The notes under the pieces were generated by a model, which did not search any database, was not told where the DNA came from, and saw only the letters and a list, made by a program, of their open reading frames with translations. From positions 124,001 to 188,000 of the forward strand of contig JAKLMB010000010.1 in NCBI GenBank assembly GCA_022813625.1: a DNA stretch of 64,000 nucleotides, written 5' to 3'. Origin of the DNA: Aaosphaeria pasadenensis (Eukaryota > Ascomycota > Dothideomycetes > Pleosporales). Below are positions 1 to 11,763 of this stretch, one piece after another. The stretch's first letter is position 1. Each line of letters opens with the position of its first letter. Made by a program: the position numbers and the translations under genes.

Positions 1-2017
1 CAATTGAGGGAACACCTGGAAGATTGAGGCCATAGGAATGGCGGGGAGGGGGGAGGTGAAGGCAATGCCTTGGTGGTAGGGAGGTAGGTACCAGGTAGTG
101 TGGTGATGTCGAAGATGCAGTCGTAGTAGAATAATTAATAACTGTAGAAGTGGTAGACTGGACTGGACTGCTTATTAGTGGTACGATGGGAATGGTACGA
201 CCGAGTACGATGGCGAGGATAATGAATAATCAGATCAATTCATGGCTTCTGATTGGCTGACCAGATAAACCAATCAGCATTAAGTATTCTCTCACTCGTA
301 GACCTACCCACCTACCACCTTAGATACATTGTCACCAAGTACCTATGTGTTTGAGACAGCATGTAATAGGTACCTGGTGAAAATGTAACTACTTAATGCT
401 TCCTCCTTTCAAGTACTACGAGTACCCTGCATGGATAAAAAGTGTATCAGTACATCGTGATAAGTTTTTACCTTAGGTACTTAATTCAATGTACACGGCG
501 CTTCCTCGATAAGAAATAAAATTCGAGTTCCTGCCCGCTATCTATCTTTTTGTATGTAATTGCGCTGGCTACACCTCACTTGCGACCGTTGTGCCATGTA
601 TGCCGTTCTCTGCCGCTTTTGCGTCCGTTGTCGGCTGCCGCAAATGGACCGAAAATGGAAGCATGATCCCCGTTCCATGGAAGGGAACAACGGCCAAAAC
701 CTGATATCAAAATACACTATCAACTACCTAAGTATACTTGCTATACTGCGAGGTACCTAGGTCGATAAATATCGTACCATATGGTACAATTCATTTGTTT
801 TCACAAGGTCTATGAAATGTCTATCAATATGCTGGAGCTCATAATTTTCCAGCCAGTCGATCAGGCAAGCAGCTCTTCTATATATGCCTAGATGAAGATG
901 TCCACGAGATATCAGATGCACAGAGTACAGAGTATTTTTAGATGGTGCAAACTTTCCTGTGCTTCTTGATCATGAAATCTCTCTGCATAGGATAGGTAGG
1001 TAACTAGTAAATATAAACCATGTGGTCGCGTGTGAGGTTACAGGACGGCGGAACAGGTCATGCGATTGGGAATGGTGACAAGTGACTGGCGGGTCCCACT
1101 CCGACTCCCACCCACTACGTATACCTACGTACTACGTACCTAGATAACTAGCGCTACGTGAGAAACGTGGTAAATAAGAGAAAACTAGAAGTTGAAGTGG
1201 ATTTAAAGTCCGCTAGAATAGTTCACAGTTCATAGTTCATAGTCTTCTAGACAGGAAAGGACCGAAAGGTAGGGGGAATTAACTTGACCCATGCAGTTTG
1301 AGGTTCTCTCTGCCGCGTACTAGACGGGACTAGACCGTGAAGGGACTGGCCTGGGCGGGACTTGTATGGGACTTTGTCTCCCAAACCACCGAGACCTTCG
1401 TCATAATCGTCTCCATCGTCTCCATCGTCTCATTCACTCTTACACAAGTCACGACTCACGATCAGTCTCTCCTCTCCTCCTCTCAAGAGAGTCAACCCTC
1501 ATATTGTCGCTCTGCTTCCAAAAGATCTACCTGCGCTAGGAGATGGGTTCCGTCCAATGCTCATATGCCTATCCTATGCCCGCCCCATTCACGTTCATGC
1601 CCGCGCTGACCTTGGCTCTTCCTATTTCCTCTGCCCTTTGCTCATCTTTTCCCTTTATTGTTAGATAACCACTTCCTTCCCGTCCTCACTCCCTCTTCTT
1701 CCTGCTTTCTCTTCTCGAATCTGATCGTCTGATATCCTTTCTTTCTCTATTCTCTTCTTCCCTCATCCTGCCTTGGCGACTCAGGTCACTTTCTCACGAT
1801 ATTTGTTTGTTGCTGTTGCTGCTCATGCTCGCCGCTTTGTGATACCCCACACCGCACCACCTACCCTACATCATACTCGTACATACACCTCAAGCACTGT
1901 CTTGTCTCAAAACATCTGCTCTCCCCGCCCGACAAGTTCAGCCTGCTCCCCTGTCTCCTCCTACTCTTCCGTCATTCTTCCGATCTCCATGCCCGAACAT
2001 ATCCGTTTTCGATAGCT
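1..2017. other. gene-free leader upstream of the BTB gene
   Basis: No coding region is supported here. The first 1.3 kb is AT-rich and scattered with short TAGGTA/TACCTA motifs. From about 1600 to 2010 the plus strand becomes strongly pyrimidine-rich, as is usual for promoters and 5' UTRs of highly transcribed fungal genes. A 9-bp unit (TCTCCATCG) is repeated nearly three times around 1406-1436. The CT-rich part is most likely the core promoter and 5' UTR of the gene starting at 2018. Confidence 0.6.
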
Positions 2018-5000
2018 ATGAGCGGCATGCATCACGCTCCCGTCCCCGACGACCTAGAGTCCGGAGATGATCTCGAACGTGTGCCTGTCTTGCACCACAA
2101 CGACTCCAATCACTCTATCGACTCGGACGGCAGTCGTGCCTGGAGCTTCAACGACGTAACCAGTGACGCTGCTGGCATCGCTGTCGTCAGTCCTGAACCT
2201 AACAACACCACCACTGCCGCCGCGACTCCCCACGTCAGTCTGTTCTCCACCGGCACACCTCCCACCTCATCCTCGCCCGCTACCGACACCACGCGCACCC
2301 ATGTCAATGCCTCGTCCTCCTCCAACTCCTCACGATCACTTTCTGTTCTAGCCAGCGCTGCCAACATGACGAGGCGCACGGCCCGGTTGACCGTCCCGGA
2401 TGAGCGCCCTCAACCTCCCATTGTTCAGCTCAGCGCTCAGATTCCGAGTGCTCAAAAGGACATCGACGACCCTACTACTCCCATAGAGAATCGCAGGTCC
2501 CAGGATGGTGGAATCTCTCGCGAATACGCTACCCTCACTACGCTCAGTCGTCTGTTCGCCGGCGATACCACAACTATGCCCAACTCCCGTACTCCCTCGT
2601 ACAACCATGCTGCAGGTCCGTTATACTTGCGAGGCAGGTTGTCGCTGCTCCGTCGTCATTGCTCGTTATGCTGACACTATATTAATAGCTTCCTCCGAAT
2701 CCATCCCTCTCCCCGACCATCTCTACACCCGTGGCCTGCTCGAAGGTCGCCATTCCGATATAACGGTCATTGCATTCGGCAAAGAATACCACCTACATCG
2801 CCTGATCCTCGATCGAGCACCCTTCTTCACAACCGCCCTGTCTGAACCCTGGCTGGAGAGCCAGTCGAAGGAGGTCAAGCTATATCCCGAAGAGATCGAT
2901 GTGAGCATTACACAGGCGGCATTCGACTTAGCTATCAAGAAACTGTACGGCGTGGATATATCTAAAGAGTGCGATGCTGAAGCTATTGGGCTATTCGCCA
3001 CAGGCTGCTGGCTGGAAATGCAGGACCTCATCGATGGCTCTATTGAGTCCATCCTTCGACAAATGAATCCGGAAAACCTGGCACCGCTCATCCGGTTGGT
3101 CACGATGAACTATTATGGCAGATCTGGCGAGCGAATCTTGGAATCCGCAAAGGCCATGCTCAGCAGGAACGGCTGGGAGATGCCGCTCAAGTATTGGGAT
3201 GGCATGCCTGGAGATATCATCCGGGAAATGGTCGCCTCGGACGGGTTCTTCGTCGACAGCGAATGGGATAGGTGGGTGCTTTGCAAACGTCTCCTAGACC
3301 GACGTCTACGACAAGCAGCCTTGGACGCTGGTCTGATCGAACGCGGCCAGAAACCTGTTCCGAAGGCACCAGACTCACTTCGTCTCATGGCAATTCGCTT
3401 CGATGCAGTGTACCGCCAAAACTCATTGACAGTCGGCCAACCCGTGTCCGACAAGAACGCCGAATGGACAGCCCTGTACACCAATCCAGACATCGAGCGT
3501 GTCCTTGTTCTGCTGGACGAGGGCATTCATTATATCCACATGGACTACGAACAGCTACAATTCATCAGGACGGCACGTGACATCTTTGGACTACCGGTCA
3601 TGCCCGACAAGGTAATATCGGATGCTTTGTGGCAACAGCTTGCCTTGAGGCAGAAGGTTCTTAGTGCCGATGAGTCGGCTCAGGAACTTGGGCTCTGTAA
3701 GACTGCGCCCGACCCAGTCACGACAGCCGTAAGGGAGCGAGGATCGTCATCCAGAGGAAAGAATAAGGCCCCGGGTACGTCCTCGACACAGGAGGACGAA
3801 GATGTCGAGTCCGGGAGCTGGGACGGGAATGGCAAGCCACGGAAATTTTGGATCCCTAGTTCTGATTGCAACATTGTACTAGGAAATGGGGCTGATCCCG
3901 TTGTGACCACCAGTAGCTCATTCCAACGACATGCGACACGCCTCTCTGCGACGTTACAGCCCGAGGACGCACAATGGGCGACGGATTTTGCATCCTCGCC
4001 TTCGACCATGGCCAACCCGAATACACGAGCTGACCACCCGGCAAGGCCGATATCAGCGGGAGGAAGCAATGCCGGCCAGCCGAACCCCATCGCCTACACC
4101 GAATTTCCTCCCTTCCGATTCTCGGCAGAGTTCCCCAATCCGCGCTTCCTGAAGGAAAAGAAACGAGTCTATTCACGTACCGTCTCTTACGCAGGCTCCC
4201 TCTGGAACATATACATACAAAAGGTTCGCTCGGCCAAGAACGTCCAACTTGGGGTCTACTTGCATCGTGCCAAGGAGCGAGAGGGTGAGGAACACTCTTC
4301 TGGTTTGAGCCAGCAGAACGCAGCTTCCGTGGACGAGCGAATTGGTCAACTGGAACGCGAATTGCTCGTCCGCAGCGAACGTCGCGACCGACGACGGGAT
4401 ACTCGGGCGCTGCCTCCTCCCGATCCTAACGCGGACGATGATACAAGCGGTAGCGGTGGTGACCCCGATAACCTGACATCAACTGGTTCTCGAAACCCAT
4501 TGTTCGCATCTAGCACGACCATGGGACGCCGACGAGGGCTCCTTCCGCTGGCACATGTGTCAAGATCATTATCATCACCGTTCCAGCCCGGCGAGGACGC
4601 TGTTTCGGCTGCAGCCGATGGGGAGATGTATCCATCGACCCTTGATACTCCATCAGACGATGATGCCTATAGCCTTTCCTCAGATGACGAGGAAATGTCC
4701 GCTTATCCAAACCCTACTTTCCTTCACATGCCCAGGAAGTCTCGCAACCTTTCTTCTACTCTTCCCAGTTACGTCGATGCACGCCCTACCATCAAGACAT
4801 ATTTCAAGATCTACAGTCCCAGCAAAGGGGGACGCATGTTGAGCATCTACGAGAGCGCGCCCGACCGATTCAATTTCAGCCAGAGCTGGGGCTGGAAGAG
4901 CAGCACTCTGATGCTGGATGAGGTTGCACTCCATGCTAATGGGAAAGATGAGGACCCCTTGAGTAGCGAAGTTCTTGCCGAGAGAAGGAGGAGCGGAGGC

Positions 5001-5039
5001 GGAAAATTGAGGTTCATGGTAGTTATAGGAAATTTGTAA
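2018..5039 (+). CDS. BTB/POZ domain protein, 982 aa
   Basis: Two exons, 2018-2615 and 2689-5039, are joined by a 73-nt intron (donor GTCCGT, acceptor ATTAATAG). Phase 1 is kept, and the junction falls at residue 200, just before a BTB fold at about residues 215-290 (core GRHSDITVIAFGKEYHLHRL). BTB domains mediate dimerisation and often recruit cullin-3 ligases or act in transcriptional complexes. The N-terminal 200 residues are Ser/Thr-rich and low in complexity. The central and C-terminal parts hold acidic and Ser-rich linkers (about 610-770) between more ordered stretches. No kelch, MATH or zinc-finger partner domain is seen. The start is the first ATG after the pyrimidine-rich leader. The BTB call is firm; the cellular role is unknown. 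Confidence 0.85.
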
Positions 5040-5864
5040 TCCAACGGTGCCTGGTTTGGGCCGTTGCAGTGGTACAAGAACGCGCTGGATCGGGGAGTCA
5101 GTTGTGGATTATGTTCTAAAATGGTGCATCCTGTTATTGTTACTACCCCTGATTTCATTTCTCACATTTCGGACTTGGACGAGGTGTACCGGCATTTCTT
5201 CCTGCATGTTGATATATCTTCATGATCATTTCTTGTCTTCCGTTGCAAGGATGCATATGGGCGGCGTCAACCACAGCGAGGCGCCCACTCTTACCTTTCG
5301 ATCGTTCACAGAATCTGAGATCAATCTGGTTCAACGATTATTTTTCATTTTTTTCCTTCTCCAGGTACATGGCTCACTTTGCACAATACGATTCACAATG
5401 ATATCCACGGCTTTACCTTCTCTTTATCTAGTGCATCACATGTCATTGACCATCCTGCAAAATAAGTACATATTTTCGCTTGTGCCAGAAGGGCTATAGC
5501 TCCTTCCCTACCACAGTCTCAACTTCCTCATCCTACTCCTGGTTACAGCTCATACAAGTCATCATTACAGCTTTAGCTCGCAGCGGACGACATTAACAAT
5601 GGTCGTGCTGTCTCAGTCCTTCCCTTTTTCTAACAATCTCTTAGATGACGCTGTACCACAGGCGCCTACTATATTGGGGAAACCAGGAAAGTTTCCCAGG
5701 CTTGTGAAGTTTTAGTGATTTTGTGAGCTAATCGCTGGAATGAGAGATCGTCTGTCCAGTTTATTTGCAAGTGGACTGAAGTTCTTGACATCAAAGTCAA
5801 ACAATGTACTTGGTTACGGGGAGGTATTTTCAAATTTTTGTCATGAACATTTCATAATCTATAT
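5040..5864. other. convergent 3' flanks
   Basis: AT-rich, T-tract-containing DNA between the stop codons of two convergent genes. It probably holds both 3' UTRs and polyadenylation signals. I see no gene, repeat or RNA. Confidence 0.6.
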
Positions 5865-7569
5865 CTACAACTTGGTGCCCATATTGACATGGACGGCCTT
5901 CGTCTGCGAGTACGCCTCCAGTCCCGCCTCACCGAGCTCACGGCCAACACCGCTCTGTTTAACACCCCCGAACGGGATTCTGTAGTCGCAGTCCTGGCTG
6001 CTGTTGACCCAGACCATTCCGCTCTCGATCTCCGACGCGACCCTATGAGCACGCTCGAGGTCCTTCGTGAAGACCGACGCGCCGAGGCCGTAGGTGGTGT
6101 TGTTCGCGCGTTCGACAGCCTCATCCTCGGTCTCGAATGTCGATATCGTGACGACTGGGCCGAAGATCTCCTCCTGGTAGATGCGCATGGAGTCCTTGAC
6201 GTCGGTGAAAACGGTCGGCTGGATGAAGAAACCCTTGTCACCGTGTTTCTGGCCGCCGCATAGCACGGTAGCGCCCTCAGAGCGGCCCGTTTCGATATAC
6301 GACAGGATGCGGTCGTACTGTGCCTTCGTGACCTGCGGGCCCTGGTACGTCGCCTCGTCCCACTGGTCGCCGACCTTGGAGACGTCCTTGACCTGCTGCT
6401 TGAAGGCCTCGATAAAGCGCTCGTAGATGGACTTCTGGACAAGGATGCGCGACGTCGCGGTGCAGATCTGTCCTTGGTTCGACATGATTCCCATGTGGCT
6501 CCACCTCACGGCCTGCTCGAGGTCGCAGTCGTCGAAGACGAGGAGCGGGCTCTTGCCGCCCGTCTCGAGCGTGATGTTCTTCAGAGTCGTGGCTGCCATC
6601 TTCATGATCTCCCGCGCGGTCCCTGTCGATCCCGTGAAGGCGACTTTGTCGACGTCGGCGTGCTGGACCAATGCCGCGCCTGCCTCCCTTCCCTCGCCGT
6701 TGACGAAGTTGATAACTCCCGGTGGGAATCCCGCCTCCTTGACCAGCTCTCCGAGCTTCAAGATGCTAAGGGGCGTTTGCTCCGCCGACTTCAGCACGAC
6801 CGTGTTGCCGCACGCCAGCACGGGACCCAGTTTCCACGCTGCCATGGCGAGCGGGTAATTCCAGGGGATGATCTGGCCGACGACACCGATGGGCTGGCGG
6901 AGCGTGTACGCGAACTTCTGGGGCGAGGTCGGGATCGTCTGGCCGTGGATCTTGTCGCACCACCCGCTGTAGTACCGGATGGTGTTGATGGTCTCGGGCA
7001 GGTCCTCGGTCAGCGCCACGCTGTACGGCTTGCCGTTGTCCCAGGCGTCAATGGTCGCGAGCGTCTCCTTGTTCTGCTCGATCAGGTCTGCGAACTTGGC
7101 CATCAGAATGCCGCGGTCGGTTCCCGGGAGCTGCTTCCATGAGGGGTGCTTGAGTGCTGCGCGGGCGGCTTTCACGGCGGCGTCGATGTCTAAGGCGCTC
7201 GCTGCGTGCACTGAGGCGATTGTTTGCTCGGTGCTGGGAGGGATGTTAGGTTGTGCGGATTGTAGTGTTGGGGAGTTGAGCTACTTACGCGGGATCTATT
7301 GACTCGATGGTCTTTCCGGTGCTGGAGGGGACGAATTCATTGTTGATAAACAGGCCGGTCGGTTGCGTCCATTTGCGCCCATTGGGAGCTTGTAGTTCTA
7401 CTGTGAGGCCGGACATGTTGCGTGTAGTCACAAAGCGTAGAGGAAAGGATGGGAAGTTTCGAGGACGGAGGGGTCTGTGGAGTGGGATGGGAGATTTATT
7501 AGATAAGGAGAGCAAGCTTCCGAGCGAGGACGATACCGGCGAGGCGATCCGTCTGCTTTGGAATGGCAT
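5865..7569 (-). CDS. NAD(P)-dependent aldehyde dehydrogenase, 549 aa (or 498 aa from internal Met)
   Basis: Two exons on the minus strand, 7569-7289 and 7233-5865, are separated by a 55-nt GTAAGT...CAG intron. The protein is a full-length class 1/2 aldehyde dehydrogenase oxidising aldehydes to acids. The Asn motif PWNYP is near 217-221, the nucleotide-fold motif FTGSTG near 293-298, the general base Glu near 317 (LETGGKSP) and the catalytic Cys near 351 (NQGQICTA). The first 51 residues are rich in Arg and Ser and lack acidic residues, like a mitochondrial presequence. A second in-frame Met at 52 (codon 7416-7414) gives 498 aa, the usual length of the fungal cytosolic enzyme. The next gene upstream on the same strand is a DapA-type aldolase, whose aldehyde product would be a sensible substrate; this is inference. 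Confidence 0.95.
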
Positions 7570-8171
7570 TGCTCAATGCCGTGCTACGTAACGCGTTCGA
7601 TATGGGCGAGTAAAGCCGTGGGATTGTGGGGACACATTCGAGTACCTCTACACGCTTGTTCCTCTCGTATTGCTTGAGACGAGAGGCCGAAATAGGCAAC
7701 TTTGAGGGCCCCCAATTTCGACCAATCAGAGCTCGTAAAGTCCGCAGAAGTTCCGAACTACCTAGTATGTCACGTGTGGTGCTCACAACTGTTATCTTTG
7801 CCCCAATCTTGAAAAGGAATGTCGTTCCGATCTCAATCGTCTGTCGACCGCGTTAAGCCGCCTTGTGTCGGATTTTCTGTTCACATACTGGATACGACGG
7901 GGTCTTACGTACCAAGTCAACACGCCGTTCCCGGGACCATTCTTCTGGAAACTCTTGTCGGCACTCAAACACGTAGTCACATGCTCTAGTGGGGTATGTT
8001 TTGTGACGTGCATCCTTTGTCACGTCGTATGGCGGGGTATGTATGTATCAATCCCCTACACAGTATGGTCTCTTCATGATGTATCTCGAATCACAACTAA
8101 GATGTAAAATATTTCAATTTAATTCCATTCAAGAAATTAATATCATATACGTTTTTCATATCTCGTAACAT
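7570..8171. promoter_or_regulatory. promoter region of the aldehyde dehydrogenase gene
   Basis: About 600 bp between two minus-strand genes. It should hold the aldehyde dehydrogenase promoter and the 3' UTR of the aldolase. ATTGG-type (CCAAT box) sequences are present, for example near 7732. No gene is supported. Confidence 0.4.
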
Positions 8172-9080
8172 CTATTCTACAGTCTTCAATCCCGCCGAGT
8201 TCAGCAAGCCAACTAGTCGTGTCCTAGGCTCGCCCTTAAGCAGAGCAAATGGTTTCCTCAATCCACCCGTCTGAATACCCTGCAGCTCCAAAGCAGTCTT
8301 GACGGCACTGGGGTAATTGAACTCCTCCAAGAATGCACAGATCGGCCAGATCTTCTCCCATAGCTCTCTGCCCTTCACCAAGTCCTTCTTCACGGCAACG
8401 GTGTTCCACAGCTCGACTGCCAGCTCGGGAATGACGTTGGCTGCTCCCCATACACCACCCTTGGCCCCTGCAGCGATTCCGTAGAACGTGAGAGTATCCC
8501 AGCCATTGAATGCGGTGATCTTATCAGCGTGTCCGAAGAGAAGTTCTGTGAATGCTGGTGCGTTGCCAGAGGTGTCCTTGAGGTATGTGACGCCGTAGTC
8601 GCTCAGGCTGGCGAGCTCAGCTGGGGTAAGATTGACACCAGTCGCCGAGGGAATGTTATAGTATACGATGGGCAGTTTAGCAGCCTTGTGGATAGCTCCC
8701 ATGAATTCCTTCAATTGGTCCAAGTTTGGAGCGTCGTAAAAGGGCGGCAAGGCCATGATCGCGGCTGCGCCAGCTTTTGCAGCATGAACGGCATAGTCCT
8801 CAGCCTCCGAAGTATACAAAGCACCAATGCCAGCTACCACTGGCACGCGGCCTTTGGCATACTTGATGACAAGCTCGAGGTTCTGCTTGCGCTCGGCGGA
8901 GCTCAATGCCGTAAACTCAGCAGTTGTGCCGCCAGGAACCAGACCGTGAACGCCTGCGTCGATGAGGCGGTTGATGTGAGAGCCGAGTCTTTCTTCGGAT
9001 ATTGATCCATCCTCGGCGAAAGGTGTGACGAGCGCGACGAGTATGCCGGAGAGCTCTTGTGGTGTCGCTGCGCTGCCCAT
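8172..9080 (-). CDS. DapA-family class I aldolase (dihydrodipicolinate synthase-like), 302 aa
   Basis: Intronless, and of the usual family length of about 300 aa. It is a TIM-barrel lyase of the DHDPS/N-acetylneuraminate lyase/2-keto-3-deoxy-acid aldolase family. The pyruvate-binding loop is GGTTAE at 50-55, the catalytic Tyr is 141 (YYNIP) and the Schiff-base Lys is 168 (YLKDTSG). Fungi make lysine through aminoadipate, so a biosynthetic DHDPS role is unlikely. Cleavage of a 2-keto-3-deoxy sugar acid (as in the gaaC branch of galacturonate breakdown) or of 4-hydroxy-2-oxoglutarate is more plausible, giving pyruvate plus an aldehyde. It is divergent from an FMN hydroxy-acid dehydrogenase across 714 bp and followed downstream by an aldehyde dehydrogenase. 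No targeting signal is evident. The substrate cannot be read from sequence. Confidence 0.92.
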   Translation of the reverse strand: MGSAATPQELSGILVALVTPFAEDGSISEERLGSHINRLIDAGVHGLVPGGTTAEFTALSSAERKQNLELVIKYAKGRVPVVAGIGALYTSEAEDYAVHAAKAGAAAIMALPPFYDAPNLDQLKEFMGAIHKAAKLPIVYYNIPSATGVNLTPAELASLSDYGVTYLKDTSGNAPAFTELLFGHADKITAFNGWDTLTFYGIAAGAKGGVWGAANVIPELAVELWNTVAVKKDLVKGRELWEKIWPICAFLEEFNYPSAVKTALELQGIQTGGLRKPFALLKGEPRTRLVGLLNSAGLKTVE

Positions 9081-9794
9081 TGTGACTTATGGTATGTATG
9101 GGATTGGGAATTGCTGATCAAAAGTAGAACTTAAATGACACAAAAATTTGATGGTTGCAATATGAATGAGCAGATGGCTTGAGAAATATAAGTTCAACTT
9201 ATACTTATAGATTATTGGAAACGCGATAATCTTATAGACCCTACATCGACTGACGTTTTAGTACTCTATCCTCAACGGGAGTGGCACTTGACAACTCCGA
9301 AACGTGGGGATATCGACGGTCCGAAGAATGTCACCGATTTGAGAAAGAAATCAACACGAATGCATAAGTTTTCGGACGTGACTTCCCAGGCTTAGACATT
9401 TGACGTGGTGGCCAGATTGGAGGTGTAGTGTTGATGGACGTACAAAGCGCAAGTGATTCCGAGACGCGTGCCAGCTGGTCCCCAACGCCACCAGCAATTC
9501 ACCTCGAAGTAGGCTTGCTCCGTGTATTTTTACCATCTTCAGACTCTCGGAAGCCTATCCGAGAGTGACTTTTGTTTCTGTCTACATGTAATTGAACAAG
9601 AGTTGATTCCGAGGCATTCCTCGATAGGAAACCCCGCTTACTGGTTGCTTGACTCTGTCGCGTGATAAGCTTCGGCGCATCTTACCCAAGCTCCCTGGCT
9701 TCAGGGCTATTAATATTAATATTGTCTATTGTCTTCCTCATTGACTTTCCTGTGTGAACGCGTTTTCGTTACAAACCTTCTGTCTCCTGTCGCA
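9081..9794. promoter_or_regulatory. shared divergent promoter (aldolase / hydroxy-acid dehydrogenase)
   Basis: The 714 bp between the start codons of two divergent metabolic genes must hold both promoters. It carries several AT-rich patches (9120-9240, 9710-9725). I could not identify a convincing operator. No ORF of note. Confidence 0.5.
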
Positions 9795-11353
9795 ATGGCC
9801 AACCGAGCACCCACTTTGGATCCTCATGTCTTTTCTATCAGCGATTTGAAGGAGCATGGCAGTCGGAAACTGCCAAAGCTTTATGAGGGTAGGTCGGACA
9901 AAGGTACTAGTGGATCATTTTATTGAACCTTCGCAGAGTATTACAATCATGGTGCCATGGATATGCTGAGGTGGGCTTCAATGCATTCATATGATGTGCT
10001 CAGAATTGGCCATACTCACAAAATACAGTTTGAGAGATAACGAAGCTGCCTATGACCGATACCGAATAATCCCGCGAGTGTTAAGAAATGTTTCAAATCT
10101 AGACACGTCGACCACGATTTGTGGCGTAAAGGTACTTCTCCTGATCCAGTCGCCAATGTGTTTGCATGGATCGCTAACAATCAAAGATTGCACTTCCTCT
10201 TGGTTTCAGCCCTAGTGCAATGCAGTGCATGGCACATCCGGATGGCGAAATCGGAACATCTCGTGCAGCCGCCAAATTTGGAATTCCTATGTGCCTATCC
10301 TCATACGCGACGTCCTCGCTCGAGGACGTCATCCAGCAATCGTCTGGAAACCCATACATGATGCAGATGTGCGTTGTGAAAGACCGCAACATTACTTTCC
10401 AATTACTTAAGCGAGCAGAGGGTATGGCCGCTACCAATGTATATATTCCAAACGTACAATCACTAATATCGATGCAGCGGCTGGGTACAAGGCTCTTTTC
10501 CTCTCGGTCGATGTGCCTGCTCTCGGACGAAGATTAAACGAGATGCGGAACGAGTTTGCGTTGCCCGAGAATATGACATTTCCAAATATCTTATCTGAGG
10601 GCGGACAAGAATTCAACACATCAGAGGAAGAGAAGGCCAATGGACCAAAAGCTTTCGGTAAGTAGTTTGGCTTCCCACTGGCGGCCGTTCGGCTAATCCA
10701 GGTAGATGACAGCTTAGAGTGGGAAGAAGTCATCCCCTGGCTACGGAAAAATACCAAGATGCAAATCTGGTTGAAGGGAGGTTAGTATTTCAGACCTCAT
10801 ATTCCGATCTAAGCGACTAACACAAATCTCAGTCATCAGCCCACTGGATGTGGAGCTAGCCATCGCTCAAGGCGTAGACGGTATCGTCATTTCCAACCAC
10901 GGTGGCCGACAGCTCGACGGCGTGCCGGCGACTCTTGATGTCCTGGAAGAATGCGCGAAAGCAGCCCAAGGAAGGATCCCCCTCGCAATCGATGGAGGAA
11001 TCCGAAGGGGTTCCGACGTTTTCAAGGCTCTGGCTTTGGGTGCTAGTTATTGCTTTATGGGCAGGATAGCAATATGGGGTCTTGCCGTAAGTATTTGCAA
11101 AAGATTTGATCAGGCCTACCTTAGCTAACAAAATTGTAGTACAAGGGACAAGCTGGCGTTGAGTTGGCGCTAAAGATTCTCCAGCACGAACTCCAGGTCA
11201 CAATGGCTCTTGCCGGGTATGTTGGTCACTATTCGTCATACATTTCATCTAGGATTCTGAACTAACATACTATGTAGATGCAGAACTATTTCCGATATCA
11301 CCCGTGAGCATGTGCGAAGATTGGAGAACTCAGGCATTTTGGCGAGATTGTGA
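9795..11353 (+). CDS. FMN-dependent alpha-hydroxy-acid dehydrogenase/oxidase, 375 aa
   Basis: Nine exons: 9795-9888, 9937-9970, 10029-10131, 10187-10421, 10478-10657, 10706-10780, 10833-11086, 11140-11216 and 11278-11353. The eight introns are 48-61 nt, and the joined frame is open to the TGA at 11351-11353. The product is a lactate/glycolate-oxidase-type TIM barrel that oxidises an L-2-hydroxy acid to a 2-keto acid. Landmarks are the N-terminal EEYYNHGAMD (31-40), Lys 239 (WLKG), active-site His 263 and Arg 266 (SNHGGRQLDG), and the FMN phosphate loop DGGIRRGSD (294-302). There is no cytochrome b5 domain, so it is not a cytochrome-b2 type. There is no clear PTS1 (it ends LARL). Exon 2 is only 34 nt, and intron 3 ends in AAG rather than CAG. 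It shares a promoter region with the aldolase, and lactate or a related hydroxy acid is a fair guess as substrate. Confidence 0.9.
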
Positions 11354-11763
11354 ATGTAAATAGCATGTAGCGATGTTCATCTTTAGCAAGTCTTTAGCAT
11401 ACCGAAATTGTATCGAACCATTAAACCAAGAGGAGTGATTTGCCAAAGTGTGCAACTGTCTCCAGTGGCTTCCACATTGTATCTATGGCACGCGTGTTTT
11501 TAATACGGATACATCAGTGGATCCTCCAATATCCGTTACTACAAAATATAGGCAACAGCGAACCCGAAGGTTTATTCGGCGTGATCACGTAGCTTAAAGA
11601 ATGGAATGCTATCTGGTAGGCCGTTAGTAGTCTAGATGATCAATAATTTCCGGAGTCATTTGACTAATGATACAAGTGCATTTAAAGTCTAACGTGACTT
11701 AGTTAAAATCTTACCACTCGTTCCGGGGTATGTGGAGTCCTTAGCTACATAGAATATACTACA
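11354..11763. other. convergent 3' flanks
   Basis: About 410 bp of AT-rich DNA between convergent stop codons, presumably the two 3' UTRs. Nothing else is seen. Confidence 0.5.

Noticed and set aside
1337..2015. Two short plus-strand ORFs upstream of the BTB gene
   Set aside because: They fall in a pyrimidine-rich leader and translate to low-complexity Ser/Thr/Pro; more likely promoter and 5' UTR.
5852..6442. 196-codon minus-strand ORF in another frame of the aldehyde dehydrogenase
   Set aside because: Frame-shifted reading of the same exon, Ser/Arg-rich and featureless; the true frame contains the catalytic motifs.
6474..7142. 222-codon plus-strand ORF opposite the aldehyde dehydrogenase
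   Set aside because: It is an antisense shadow of a G+C-rich, strongly conserved coding exon; its translation is Arg/Asp-rich without any domain.
10119..10537. Apparent stops and frame changes in the FMN dehydrogenase, suggesting a pseudogene
   Set aside because: All are explained by short introns with donor, branch and acceptor; the joined 375-codon frame is intact and keeps every catalytic motif.
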